Positions 52,270-61,065 of a stretch of DNA of 64,000 bases are shown one piece after another. This stretch comes from UBA11986 sp031402435 (lineage in GTDB: Bacteria; Bacteroidota; Ignavibacteria; UBA10030; UBA6906). Within the stretch, counting starts at the first letter, position 1, and each line of letters begins with the position of its first letter. The stretch lies in the NCBI GenBank assembly GCA_031402435.1, contig JANNSJ010000047.1, forward strand, positions 65,236-129,235, read 5' to 3'. The notes beneath the pieces were generated by a model. That model worked only from the letters and a program-made list of their open reading frames with translations, made no database searches and was not told where the DNA came from. Position numbers and translations under genes: made by a program.

Positions 52270-52808
52270 GCCGCCTGTCCTGAAGAACGCGGGGCCGGTG
52301 TGTCTGCAATGAAGATCGGTTCCTTGTTGAGCAGACTGCCGATCGTGCGATCATGCTCGATTTTTTTCTGTAACGTGATGAGAGCGTGGAGAAGGTTTTC
52401 GGGCCGGGGCGGACAACCGGCAACAAAGACATCCACCGGCATGAACTGATCGATCCCCTGCACAACGGAATACGAACGGAACATTCCTCCCGAAGACGCG
52501 CATGCGCCCATCGAGATCACCCATTTGGGCTCGGGCATCTGGTCGTAGATTTTGCGGACAACAGTTGCCATCTTGTACGTTACCGTACCGGCAACAATCA
52601 TCACGTCACACTGGCGCGGCGTGAAGCGCATAACCTCAGAGCCGAACCGCGAGATATCGAAACGCGGTGAAGCTGTCGCCATCATTTCAATTGCGCAGCA
52701 GGAAATTCCCATCGGCATCGGCCAGAGGGAATTCTTTCTCGCCCAGTTGATCACCGCATCAAGTTTTGTCGTCAGGAACCCGTCCTGATTCAGGCGTTCT
52801 AATTCCAT
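52266..52808 (-). CDS. nuoB: NADH-quinone oxidoreductase subunit B
   Basis: 180 residues carrying the N2 4Fe-4S cluster: C37-C38 (GISCCAIEMM), then MGACASSGG and VAGCPPRPE cysteines. Transfers electrons to quinone. Overlaps the end of nuoA by 10 bp and nuoC by 4 bp. Confidence 0.96.
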   Translation of the reverse strand: MELERLNQDGFLTTKLDAVINWARKNSLWPMPMGISCCAIEMMATASPRFDISRFGSEVMRFTPRQCDVMIVAGTVTYKMATVVRKIYDQMPEPKWVISMGACASSGGMFRSYSVVQGIDQFMPVDVFVAGCPPRPENLLHALITLQKKIEHDRTIGSLLNKEPIFIADTPAPRSSGQAA

Positions 52809-53155
52809 GTCAACGCTCCCTTTCTCCAGATGTAGAGATACCCCACAAGCAGGATCGTGATGAACACCAGCATCTCAACCAATCCCGCCACGCCAAGCTC
52901 GCGAAACTTCACTGCCCAGGGATACATGAACGCAATTTCAATATCGAACACGATGAAGAGCATCGCCACGAGATAGAACTTCACGGAGAACCTCTCACGG
53001 GCGGTCTTCACCGGCTCCATGCCGCTCTCGTACGTCGACATTTTCTCTTCGCTCGGCTTGCTCGGCCCGATCCACTTGTTGATATTGACAAGCACGATCC
53101 CAAAGATGACCGCCAAGGAGAGCATGATCCCGATTGGTATGTACTGCTCGATCAT
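52799..53155 (-). CDS. nuoA: NADH-quinone oxidoreductase subunit A
   Basis: 118 residues with three membrane helices; conserved YESGMEPVKTARERFSVKFY and LFIVFDIEIAFMYPWA. First gene of nuoABCDEF. A probable promoter lies at 53198-53226. Confidence 0.96.
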   Translation of the reverse strand: MIEQYIPIGIMLSLAVIFGIVLVNINKWIGPSKPSEEKMSTYESGMEPVKTARERFSVKFYLVAMLFIVFDIEIAFMYPWAVKFRELGVAGLVEMLVFITILLVGYLYIWRKGALTWN

Positions 53156-53197
53156 TGTGTAGTTTCCGCCGGAGAAGTCTGAACAAAATCTACAAAA

Positions 53198-53226
53198 AGG
53201 TACCGAAAACGGGGTTGAATGTCAAT
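53198..53226 (-). promoter_or_regulatory. Probable promoter of nuoABCDEF
   Basis: On the minus strand TTGACA (53226-53221) is followed after exactly 17 bases by TACCTT (53203-53198), 43 bp upstream of nuoA. The -10 also fits the loose TAnnTTTG form used by Bacteroidota. Confidence 0.55.
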
Positions 53227-53230
53227 GTAT

Positions 53231-53254
53231 TGGTCAGGCAGGGACACCTGACCC
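53231..53254. other. Perfect hairpin between fadD-like and nuoA genes
   Basis: GGTCAGG, 8-base loop, CCTGACC. It lies just upstream of the nuo promoter. No T-run on either side, so it may be an operator or repeat rather than a terminator. Confidence 0.45.
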
Positions 53255-53327
53255 ACTGCTTGTACTCAATGAAGTAGGACAATCATCTCAGGTCGTCCAT
53301 ATGGAAATTGAACACTACCAAAGTCTC

Positions 53328-55145
53328 TTAGTTCATTCCCCGGTACATTCCGTCAATCAACTCCGCGTATCTCTCTTCCACTATCTTGCGTCGGATTTTT
53401 AACGATGGCGTCAGTTCACCTTCTTCAATGGTGAATGGCCGTTGCAGCAGCGTAAACCTCCTGACGCGTTCAAAGTTTGCAAGGTCCTTCTGCAGATGAT
53501 CAATGTTCTCATCAATAAGCTTGTTGATTTCCGGATGCTGAATCAGATCGGCCTCGCCAGAGTAGGCGATGCCATGAGCTTTGGCGTAGTCCTTCAACGC
53601 ATCAACATCCGGCACGATCAGCGCCGAACAGTACATGCGTTTATCTCCCACCAATACAAATTGTTCGATGTATTTGGATGTGAGGAAGAGATTCTCGATG
53701 GGTGCGGGAGCGATGTTCTTTCCACCTGAACTTACGAAGAGATGTTTCTTCCGGTCAGTAATATGGAGATAGCCGTCCTTGTCAAACATGCCGATGTCGC
53801 CGGTATGCAACCAGCCTTCACTATCAAGCACCTCGGCAGTCGCTTCCTTGTTGTTCCAGTATCCTTGCATAATGTTGGGGCCGCGGGCGAGGATTTCTCC
53901 ATCTTCAGCGATCTTCACTTCGACACCCGGAATGGGCTTGCCCACCGTACCGAACCGGTAATCTTCAAGCGGGTTAACGGTAATCACGGGAGAGGATTCG
54001 GTGAGTCCGTATCCTTCAATCACGTTGATACCGATCGCTTCGAAAAATTCTCCGAACTCGCGTCCCAGCGCCGCACCGCCGGAGACGAAGAACCTTATGC
54101 GTCCGCCGGTCTTCTCGCGTACTTTTGCAAAGACGAGTTTGTCGGCAACAGCGTGCTGCAACCGCAGCGCGGGCGGGATATTTTTTTGCCGCCGGGCTTT
54201 CGCGTACTTCTTCCCAACGTCGATTGCCCAGTAGAATATTTTTTTCTTTACGGGAGAACCGCCATCCACTTGCTTGATGATCCGTCCATAAATCCGTTCG
54301 AAGAGCCGGGGAACCGTTGTGACAACTGTGGGGCGAACTTCGAGAAGGTTTGCCGCAACTGTCTCAACGCTTTCCGCATACGCAACGGAAGCTCCCACGG
54401 ACAACGCGGTATAGTACCCCGCCATCCGTTCGAACGAATGGCTCAACGGGAGGAATGAAAGAAGCAAATCCCCCAACCCAAGGTGAATCGTTGCGGCGGA
54501 ACTGATAATGTTGCTCACAAGGTTCTTGTGTGTGAGCATGACGCCCTTGGGATTCCCTGTTGTCCCGGACGTGTAGATGAACGTGAGGAGATCGTCAGGC
54601 TTCACCACACTGATGGACTGCTGCACATACCCTGGGTGTTCCTTCTTAAACTTCTCCCCCATCTCCATTACCGCGTTGAACCCGAACGTATTCGCGTAGG
54701 TAATCGGATCCTTGTCGTTCATCAGGATGACTCTCTCGATCGTCTTCGCATCAGCCAGCACTTTGAGCACCTTGTTGAGCTGGAACTGGTTCGACACAAT
54801 GACGAACCTGATGCCCGCATCATTGAAGATGAACTCATTTTGTTTCGCCGTCATCGTCGGGTAGATCGGAACGCCGACCGCACCAAGGGAAACAAGTGCA
54901 AGATCGCTCACGACCCATTCGGGACGGTTCTCAGAAATGATGGAGACGCGATCACCACGTTGTACGCCAAGGGCTGCAAGTCCGTTTGCGAACAACTCCA
55001 CACGCCGTCGGAGTTCCGCATAGGTGATATTCCGGTAGGCGCCGCCGGACTTATACATGAGTACCGGCCGTGTTTCGTTGGCAAACTTCGTGGTGAGTTT
55101 CTCGAACATTTCAGGAATGGTGGAAAACTGTACTGCCACCGCCAT
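53328..55145 (-). CDS. Long-chain fatty-acid-CoA ligase (AMP-forming)
   Basis: 605 residues of the ANL superfamily, FadD15/FAA-like. ATP loop YTSGTTGNPKGV, VIEGYGLTESSPV (A5), GWLHTGDIGMFDKDGYLHI (A7/A8) and the late lysine region TPSLKIRRKIV. It activates fatty acids for lipid synthesis or beta-oxidation. The start MAVAVQFSTIPEMFEKL is typical. Monocistronic by spacing. Confidence 0.94.
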   Translation of the reverse strand: MAVAVQFSTIPEMFEKLTTKFANETRPVLMYKSGGAYRNITYAELRRRVELFANGLAALGVQRGDRVSIISENRPEWVVSDLALVSLGAVGVPIYPTMTAKQNEFIFNDAGIRFVIVSNQFQLNKVLKVLADAKTIERVILMNDKDPITYANTFGFNAVMEMGEKFKKEHPGYVQQSISVVKPDDLLTFIYTSGTTGNPKGVMLTHKNLVSNIISSAATIHLGLGDLLLSFLPLSHSFERMAGYYTALSVGASVAYAESVETVAANLLEVRPTVVTTVPRLFERIYGRIIKQVDGGSPVKKKIFYWAIDVGKKYAKARRQKNIPPALRLQHAVADKLVFAKVREKTGGRIRFFVSGGAALGREFGEFFEAIGINVIEGYGLTESSPVITVNPLEDYRFGTVGKPIPGVEVKIAEDGEILARGPNIMQGYWNNKEATAEVLDSEGWLHTGDIGMFDKDGYLHITDRKKHLFVSSGGKNIAPAPIENLFLTSKYIEQFVLVGDKRMYCSALIVPDVDALKDYAKAHGIAYSGEADLIQHPEINKLIDENIDHLQKDLANFERVRRFTLLQRPFTIEEGELTPSLKIRRKIVEERYAELIDGMYRGMN

Positions 55146-55466
55146 CGTTAAGCACCTTTCAAATTGATTGACTACTCAAAGGAAGAAGAGAGGATCGCTC
55201 AAGGCGCAGAATCGCTCGGGGAAATGTACGGAATCCCATCGTGAACCACAAAACAAAAAAGGCCGGGACTCCGGAGAGGCCCAGCCTGTTAAGGACACAT
55301 ATACCATGCTGCGTGCTATTATCGCGGACCGATCTTTAGTGAATATGTCTGTGTATCTCCTGTCCACCAACGATCAGTTCACCCGGCACCGTGAAGTCTG
55401 GTTTGATTTTTTTCATCTCGCGATGAGCCGCGGCGGCTGAAGTCTGCCGGCTCGCCAACCGAGCCG
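55146..55466. other. Intergenic region with terminator
   Basis: No supported gene. It holds the terminator at 55250-55286 and a G/C-rich inverted stretch near 55425-55465 (GCCGCGGCGGC, GCCGGCTCGCC) just after the cohesin gene stop. Confidence 0.55.
55250..55286 (-). terminator. Intrinsic terminator for the cohesin/dockerin operon
   Basis: On the minus strand GGCTGGG (55286-55280) pairs with CCCGGCC (55267-55261, one G-T pair), with CCTCTCCGGAGT between, then TTTTTTGTTTTG. Confidence 0.8.
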
Positions 55467-56030
55467 TCACTGTACGGTAATCGTCAAGTTCTCAATTCCC
55501 AGGTTGCCAAAGTTGGTGATCAGCGTTCCATCGGATTTCCGGACCTCAAGCTTTGCGGGGTCAACCGTAAATGTTGTCGTGCCAGCAGCTCTCCCTCTGC
55601 ATTTCAATTTCACTACAATTCCGCTTCCGTTCGCCGACCCGCTCGTTCCGGCCCTGTATGTCACCCCGTAGCTGGTTCTGTTGTTTACAGTGTCTGTCTG
55701 CGACACTGCGAGAATGTTCGCAGACGGGGCAAAGAACGTTGGACCGGAAAGCTGGTTAAGGACCGTCACTTTGTCGCTCGCATACGTTATTTCCAATGCG
55801 GCGCCGAATGCATCGGTTACGTTATACAGTATCACCTTCACATCGAACGCTTCATTCACCGCCACCGTTGCTTTCTCGGAGTACAGCGTCACAGAGAACT
55901 TCGTCGTATTGGCGGGGAAGGTGAAGTCTTCCGTTGTTGTGGGTGGTGGCCCCGTACCCCCATCGTCTTTCTTGCAGCCACTCGTGACGGCAATGATGAG
56001 GAAGGCAAGGAATACTAATGTTGCTTTCAT
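55467..56030 (-). CDS. Cohesin-like surface lipoprotein
   Basis: 187 residues: lipobox (IIAVTSGC), an acidic/proline linker (KKDDGGTGPPPTTTEDF) and one cohesin-like beta domain from about residue 50 (VAVNEAFDVKVILYNVTDAF, AALEITYASDKVTVLNQLS, ANGSGIVVKLKCRGRAAGTT, ENLTITVQ). It is expected to be lipid-anchored. GGAG lies 6 bases before ATG 56030. It directly follows (26 bp) the gene for a dockerin-containing T9SS protein, so it may bind that partner; the interaction is inferred. Confidence 0.8.
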   Translation of the reverse strand: MKATLVFLAFLIIAVTSGCKKDDGGTGPPPTTTEDFTFPANTTKFSVTLYSEKATVAVNEAFDVKVILYNVTDAFGAALEITYASDKVTVLNQLSGPTFFAPSANILAVSQTDTVNNRTSYGVTYRAGTSGSANGSGIVVKLKCRGRAAGTTTFTVDPAKLEVRKSDGTLITNFGNLGIENLTITVQ

Positions 56031-56056
56031 GGTCATCTCCTTTATCATGGTTATGG

Positions 56057-59000
56057 TCACTTTAGGAACAGCATGCGTTTTGCAGCGGAATAGTTGCCCG
56101 CTGTGAACCTGTAGATGTACATGCCGCTCGCTACGAGTGTACGGGCTGCCGTCTCGCCGTTCCAGACCACTTCATGATTTCCGGGTTGTACATCATCGAG
56201 AGTGTGGCTCCACACCTCTCTCCCGGCAATGTCGTAGATGGTAATCCGGGCTTCGGCAACCTCCATGGGTACAGTAAAGCGAATCGTTGTCGATGGATTG
56301 AATGGGTTCGGCCAGTTTTGATTGAGCGCAAAGTCGAACGAGATTCCGAGCTCGCGTTTCATATACGAAACGATTGCGTTGCGAATTGCCTTCATCGCCA
56401 GCGAGGGTTCCCTTTCCTTATCAATCTCGCGAAGCAGCGCGTTACATACGTCAATCCTGTTCACGATTGGTGCATCAGGAGAGCTACGGGTGCGGCCATA
56501 GTTCGTGAGGATACCCTGCACGTCGTTGGCATCAACAGTCCCGTTGCCGTCACAGTCGGCATGGGTTGCTTCAGGAGGCGTCCATGCAGTTGCGGTTTGC
56601 CCTCCCCAAGTCAAAGAGCCACCCGGTCGCGCTGGCCCGGTCGAGCCGAAGAAGCGTCCAATCGGGAGAATATCTCTCACATCAACTGACGCGTCAATGT
56701 TCGCATCGCCTGGATACATGGTGATTTGCGTGGTCCCTACAGTCACCTCGTTGGAGAACACACTCTCCAGCTTCCCTGGTGCAGTCGCTGTGGCTCTCAC
56801 CAAGTCACCTGCAACAAGAGCAGTGAGACCCGTCTTCGTCCAGGTACCGCCTGTTATGGTCGTGGTTGTTCCTGTCACCAAGCCGTTGACATACACCTGA
56901 ACTGTCGTCCCGTTTGCTTCTGTACTCGTACCACTGACCGTCGTCGCGCCTACGGCAATCGGCGAGTTGACTGTCGGGGCTGCTGTAGTCTGCAGGCCAC
57001 CACCTCCAACATTGCTATAGACACCGTTAGCGTGGGTGCCCACCATGACCACTCCGTCAGAGGCCCGTGAGTCAAGGAATGTCACCACAACATTGCCGAT
57101 GCTGGTCGCGCCTTCCTGCACCCAAACAGTGGTGGTTCCACTAAGCGAAGTCGTAGAGTAAAGGCCCGTGCTTGTTCCGAGATAGTACGTTGTTGTTCCG
57201 CCCGACGGCACAATTGTTACAGAGCGGCACGAAGGGCCGTTTGCGCCTGCAAGATTTCCTTCAACGTCCGTCCATGTGGCGCCGGCGTCGGCGGAGTACC
57301 ACAAACTTGCCAGATTGTAGTTGGAGAACACCACAAAGACCTTACTGCCGTCTGTTGGATCAACTGCGACGCTCGAAATGAATCCCGTTGGTATCGCGGT
57401 ACCTATATCAACCCCTGCAGGGTCTCCCGTATTTGCGTTATCAACCCGTGTCAGATACCCTTGCGGCGAGCGTGCGATGTACAAACGGTTCGCCGGGTTG
57501 ACTTTTGAGACTGCGAGTGCGCTTACCTGCGTTTGTCCGGTGATGACGCTGTTATCAAGGCGCGTCCAATTGACTGAAGTTGTATTGTTCGAGCCAGCCG
57601 GGATTGCTGTGAGGTCACTATTGCGCCACGCGTAGTTCCCGCCTGCAAAATACATGATGTTGGAGTTGTTCGGATCAAGAACAAACGGATTGATGAAGAG
57701 ATATCCGGTTCCGCCTGTTGGATCGACACGGGTGAATTGCGCTCCGAAATTCCTGTACGTTACGCCGTTTTGTGAAGAGACGTAGTCCGAGCCACCGCCG
57801 TTTGAAACTGCGGTAAACGCCCCATCACCACTGCCTATTGAACTCCACGTGGCCGTCCCACTTGCAGACGTGGTTTTCCAGCATCCATTATCCTGCAACC
57901 CGCCGATGATCGTGTTGCTGCCATTCGTTGCGTGATCCATAGCGACAGTGTAGAATTGCGTTGTGAGATAGCCAACGCTCAGCTGCTGCCATACCATCGG
58001 GCTTGCGAGAACATTTGTTGTTTTGCTGATGCCGCCGTCGTGACCGGAGAAAAGGATAGATGCGTTATTAGGAGCGAATACCAGCGAATGATTGTCGGGA
58101 TGATGGTTGGGGTATTGAGAAATGTCATTCGTTGTCGCGTAACCGCCAATCCAGACAGTGTTCCCCGTAGAAGCAAATCCATCGGTCGAGCGATACAGAT
58201 TTGTTCCGCCGATGATGACGACGTTTTCATTATCAGGCTTTACAGTAATGACGAGATCATACGAAGCCTGTGAGTCGAAATCGCCAACTGGCGCCCCGTA
58301 TGCCGGCATGTTTGCAGAACGGTTCTGGTATGTATTCGCGGTGGCATTGTACTTCCAGATGCTGTGGTTGTTTAACCCAAGGCCCGGAGTTTCGGCGAGG
58401 AAATACAATGTGTTGGAATTTGACAGGGCGATTCCAATCACGATGCGGCGTACAACGCTCATGTCGCTCGGAGTAATGTTCGTCCAATTCGTTCCATCCG
58501 TTGATTTCCACACTCCTTGCAGTGTAGAAGAGCCCGGGCTTCCCGTCGCATAGATTGTACCGTCAGAAGCGATCGCAACATCAGTCATCTCAGAATACGG
58601 CCCTGTCTCCGCACCTCCCCGGACAAGGGTCCAGTTTGTGCCACCGTCAATGCTGCGATAAATTGCATTGTATGCCGCCGCGTAGATGTTGCCGGTAGTT
58701 GGATGAACCGCAATGTTCCAGACGTAGTCCCATGAGCGGTCGAACGATTGCGGGTCGCCACCCATAGTCGAAGCAAGTTGCGTCCACGATACACCGTTAT
58801 CAACTGATTTGAAAATGCCGTTGCCGGTGTACACGGCAGAGAAATTCCCACCTGCACTGTTGCCAAGCCTTTCTCCTGTTCCATAGTACCAGGTTGCAGT
58901 TTGGCCTGCGCGTATGTCTTGCGCAAGACAGCTGACACTGTGTAAAGAACCAACGGCAGTTCTTTTTGTCCAGGTCGCTCCGCCATCGGTTGAACGCCAC

Positions 59001-59380
59001 ATGCCGCCACTGACTCCGCCGGCGTTTATCAGATTCGCATCGTTGATGTGAATCCCGAGGGCGCGCGTGCGTCCACCAACATTCCATGGGCCACGCGATG
59101 CCCACGTTGCGTCCGGATTGTCGGTCTCTTCTTTCTTCGGCAAGTCTTTCGCAAACTCCATTTCCCTCTGACGAATGCCGCTGGGTATTTCATTTGTTGC
59201 CGGATCACGCAGCATCGTCCACTCATGTCGCAGTCTCGCTTGCGGATCGTCGTCATCTCCCGCTGAAAATCTTGCTGATGTATTGAGCTTCGATTCCTCT
59301 TTCTGCATGTGCAAGTAACACACAAACAAAAAGATACACACAGCAGAAAATCCCCCGAGAAGAAAAGGAGTTTTCCTCAT
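56057..59380 (-). CDS. Large secreted sortilin-like propeller with dockerin-like domain, T9SS-sorted
   Basis: 1,107 residues: signal anchor (FLLGGFSAVCIFLFVCYLH), BNR/sortilin propeller about 85-790 (WRSTDGGATWTKRT, KSVDNGVSWTQL, RSIDGGTNWTLV), an Ig-like repeat about 800-880 (TTVQVYVNGLVTGTTTTITG), a dockerin-like domain about 885-963 with two EF-hand-type loops (GDANIDASVDVRDILP and DCDGNGTVDANDVQ), and a T9SS domain (NQNWPNPFNPSTTIRFTV, KRMLFLK) from about 1,017. The next gene encodes a cohesin-like lipoprotein. Confidence 0.9.
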   Translation of the reverse strand: MRKTPFLLGGFSAVCIFLFVCYLHMQKEESKLNTSARFSAGDDDDPQARLRHEWTMLRDPATNEIPSGIRQREMEFAKDLPKKEETDNPDATWASRGPWNVGGRTRALGIHINDANLINAGGVSGGMWRSTDGGATWTKRTAVGSLHSVSCLAQDIRAGQTATWYYGTGERLGNSAGGNFSAVYTGNGIFKSVDNGVSWTQLASTMGGDPQSFDRSWDYVWNIAVHPTTGNIYAAAYNAIYRSIDGGTNWTLVRGGAETGPYSEMTDVAIASDGTIYATGSPGSSTLQGVWKSTDGTNWTNITPSDMSVVRRIVIGIALSNSNTLYFLAETPGLGLNNHSIWKYNATANTYQNRSANMPAYGAPVGDFDSQASYDLVITVKPDNENVVIIGGTNLYRSTDGFASTGNTVWIGGYATTNDISQYPNHHPDNHSLVFAPNNASILFSGHDGGISKTTNVLASPMVWQQLSVGYLTTQFYTVAMDHATNGSNTIIGGLQDNGCWKTTSASGTATWSSIGSGDGAFTAVSNGGGSDYVSSQNGVTYRNFGAQFTRVDPTGGTGYLFINPFVLDPNNSNIMYFAGGNYAWRNSDLTAIPAGSNNTTSVNWTRLDNSVITGQTQVSALAVSKVNPANRLYIARSPQGYLTRVDNANTGDPAGVDIGTAIPTGFISSVAVDPTDGSKVFVVFSNYNLASLWYSADAGATWTDVEGNLAGANGPSCRSVTIVPSGGTTTYYLGTSTGLYSTTSLSGTTTVWVQEGATSIGNVVVTFLDSRASDGVVMVGTHANGVYSNVGGGGLQTTAAPTVNSPIAVGATTVSGTSTEANGTTVQVYVNGLVTGTTTTITGGTWTKTGLTALVAGDLVRATATAPGKLESVFSNEVTVGTTQITMYPGDANIDASVDVRDILPIGRFFGSTGPARPGGSLTWGGQTATAWTPPEATHADCDGNGTVDANDVQGILTNYGRTRSSPDAPIVNRIDVCNALLREIDKEREPSLAMKAIRNAIVSYMKRELGISFDFALNQNWPNPFNPSTTIRFTVPMEVAEARITIYDIAGREVWSHTLDDVQPGNHEVVWNGETAARTLVASGMYIYRFTAGNYSAAKRMLFLK

Positions 59381-59427
59381 GGCTATTTCTTTCTGTAGAA
59401 TTGGTTGATAAGTGAGTTGATTGCGTC

Positions 59428-59916
59428 CTAATGTTTTTCGTAGCCGTGGATTGTATACACAGGCTCGGTCTTTCCCATCTCAATATTGCCGTTGATAAGC
59501 GCCTCAAACCTTGATCCAACACTCAAGCCCGGCAGCGCCGGCGTAATTTCCGGCAGAAGCTCTTTTGTCGAGTTTAGCGTCAAAGCAAACTTCACTTGAA
59601 TTCTCTTGCCGGGAGACATCGTTGAAGGGAACGCAGACCCATAGCCCAACAGCGAATCTATTCTCACTGTTGCCAGGCACGGTGCTTTGCTGCAGGGATC
59701 TTTACCATTCGAGCCCTCCACCGGTTTTTCGATCGACAGAATTGTAGCAACAACTCTGCAGTGATTGGGCGGTATCGGGGTAGACGCGAGAATAACCGTC
59801 CGCTCATTCGCGATTCGAGTGCTGTCGGCACGATCTCTCTCTTCTTTGGATGCACCACAGTCGATCAGCAGCAAGCCAGACAGAAGGGTGGAAAAACAAA
59901 TGGTAATGAGTTTCAT
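59428..59916 (-). CDS. Lipoprotein, unknown function
   Basis: 162 residues with lipobox SGLLLIDC followed by GASKEERDRADSTR. The mature part is beta-rich with four cysteines (HCRVVATILSIEKP, DPCSKAPCLATVRIDSLLG). No family recognised. ATG 59916 has a GGAAG about 9 bases upstream. It is 47 bp upstream of the propeller/dockerin gene and may be in its operon. Confidence 0.75.
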   Translation of the reverse strand: MKLITICFSTLLSGLLLIDCGASKEERDRADSTRIANERTVILASTPIPPNHCRVVATILSIEKPVEGSNGKDPCSKAPCLATVRIDSLLGYGSAFPSTMSPGKRIQVKFALTLNSTKELLPEITPALPGLSVGSRFEALINGNIEMGKTEPVYTIHGYEKH

Positions 59917-60110
59917 TTTGGATTCTTCCTTTGCCAATAGAGTCTCTCTTTTCGCTGAGAATGTCCTTCTGATACCCCAATAATTCGCGTTAAAAAACGG
60001 GTTCGTTGCGGGGAGATTTGCACTCCGTTCCTGATTTCTGTCGAATTCACCTGGGTCCTTCCGACAGCTTCAGTGTTGGGGACCCTTAAGATCTCGCCAG
60101 TGGAATCGAG

Positions 60111-60455
60111 CTACTTTGAGTGAGGTTTTGATTCCTTGGAAAGCTGCAATTGTGTAACAAAATCAAGCGCCGCAACCTTGAAGACGTTCTCAGAAGAAAC
60201 AGTGGCAGTGAAGATATCCCCTTGCATCATCTGTACTTCTGCGCCGGAGTCAATCAGGCTCTGCCGCATATGGGCATCAATGCCCATGACACATTTCCCC
60301 ATCACTGCAAGGGTCTGAGACGGGGCTTCCTCAGCAATGGAGCTTAGTTTCTGCCTCAGAGCAGCGTCAAACTTGGTCTCCATAAGCGTGCCCTTATCGG
60401 GACCACAGCCCAACGTGAGCAAAAGAAGCAGGATTGCCAACACGAATGTCTTCAT
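60111..60455 (-). CDS. Small lipoprotein, possibly inhibitor/propeptide-like fold
   Basis: 114 residues with lipobox LLLLTLGC (C17). The region TATVSSENVFKVAALDFVTQ resembles the end of the ferredoxin-like fold of I9 propeptides (alpha/beta, then a helix before a strand). This is a weak structural guess; function unknown. It begins the run of exported-protein genes that ends at 55467. Confidence 0.7.
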   Translation of the reverse strand: MKTFVLAILLLLLTLGCGPDKGTLMETKFDAALRQKLSSIAEEAPSQTLAVMGKCVMGIDAHMRQSLIDSGAEVQMMQGDIFTATVSSENVFKVAALDFVTQLQLSKESKPHSK

Positions 60456-60704
60456 TAGTGCACTCCTTATTCATTAAAGACTGGATTTACCTAAGTGAGT
60501 GAAGCAAGTGGAGTGAGTCGATGCGTATCGGTACGACAAGATCCATCAAAATATAGTTCCCGCTTGAACAAAAGTCAAGCTGCACGTTCATGTCGCACAT
60601 TGATCTCTCTATCTGTATCTGTCAAGAAAAAGTTGTTGCAGAAAAAATCTTTGCCTCCAACCCGTTGTCATCTCTCACTGAATCGTCTTCGCAGAAATTT
60701 CCTC

Positions 60705-60733
60705 TTGACTTCTCTCTCTCAAGACATTATATT
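60705..60733 (+). promoter_or_regulatory. Strong sigma70-like promoter
   Basis: TTGACT (60705-60710), 17 bases, TATATT (60728-60733). Transcription should start near 60740, about 330 bases before nrdJ. Confidence 0.75.
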
Positions 60734-60739
60734 TTCACC

Positions 60740-60966
60740 CACGAATTTTTCTTACTCGTCAATCAGACGAGATGTTGGTTACAAGTTGTAGTACAGTAGG
60801 GGATTCCCTCCGATTTCGGTCGCCACTGACCTGCACTTTAGAGGAAGAGTAAAACGAATGATGGTGATTCGATACGTATTGCACGCTTTTGTCGTCACCA
60901 CCACGTTCTTGAACTGTCAGTAATCCTTGAAAGCCCAACTTCCGCACGTAAGAAGACGGGCTTTTG
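60740..60966 (+). ncRNA. Candidate structured leader or small RNA before nrdJ
   Basis: Elements in order: hairpin CTCGTC-AATCA-GACGAG (60755-60771); 5' arm GTTGG (60774-60778), CAAG (60782-60785), ACAGT (60793-60797); internal hairpins CCGA-TT-TCGG and GGTC-GCCACT-GACC (about 60810-60831); 3' arm ACTGT (60913-60917), CTTG (60926-60929), CCAAC (60935-60939), each complementary to the 5' arm in order. The closing stem's CCAAC overlaps the 5' side of the terminator hairpin (60930-60964), so the two folds compete. This is the layout of a riboswitch, attenuator or terminated sRNA. No known class was recognised. Confidence 0.5.
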
Positions 60967-60972
60967 TATTTT
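60930..60972 (+). terminator. Intrinsic terminator/attenuator in the nrdJ leader
   Basis: AAAGCCC (60930-60936) pairs with GGGCTTT (60958-60964), extended by inner CTTC/GAAG; then TTTTGTATTTTG. It stands between the promoter and nrdJ. Confidence 0.8.
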
Positions 60973-61065
60973 GAAGAAGAAAACTACTTAAAGATGTTCA
61001 GACCTGCATCGTCCGGGAAGTCAAACACCATCGTTTAACATTTTCATCAAGAAGGAATACGCCCT

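Larger units (their letters stand above)
60456..61065. other. 610-bp leader/intergenic region upstream of nrdJ
   Basis: No protein gene. It holds a consensus promoter (60705-60733), a structured RNA candidate (60740-60966) ending in an intrinsic terminator, and about 100 bp before the nrdJ start. 60456-60700 shows nothing recognisable apart from A/T-rich stretches. Confidence 0.7.

Noticed and set aside
53231..53254. Terminator of the acyl-CoA ligase or nuo transcripts
   Set aside because: Perfect stem but no T-run on either strand, and it sits on the upstream side of both neighbouring minus-strand genes' relevant ends.
60822..60831. GCCACTG-like box in the nrdJ leader as evidence for a cobalamin riboswitch
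   Set aside because: The other conserved elements (GGUGCC-type start, AGGGAA, GGUGAAAUCC, full B12 box) were not found in order; one heptamer is not enough.
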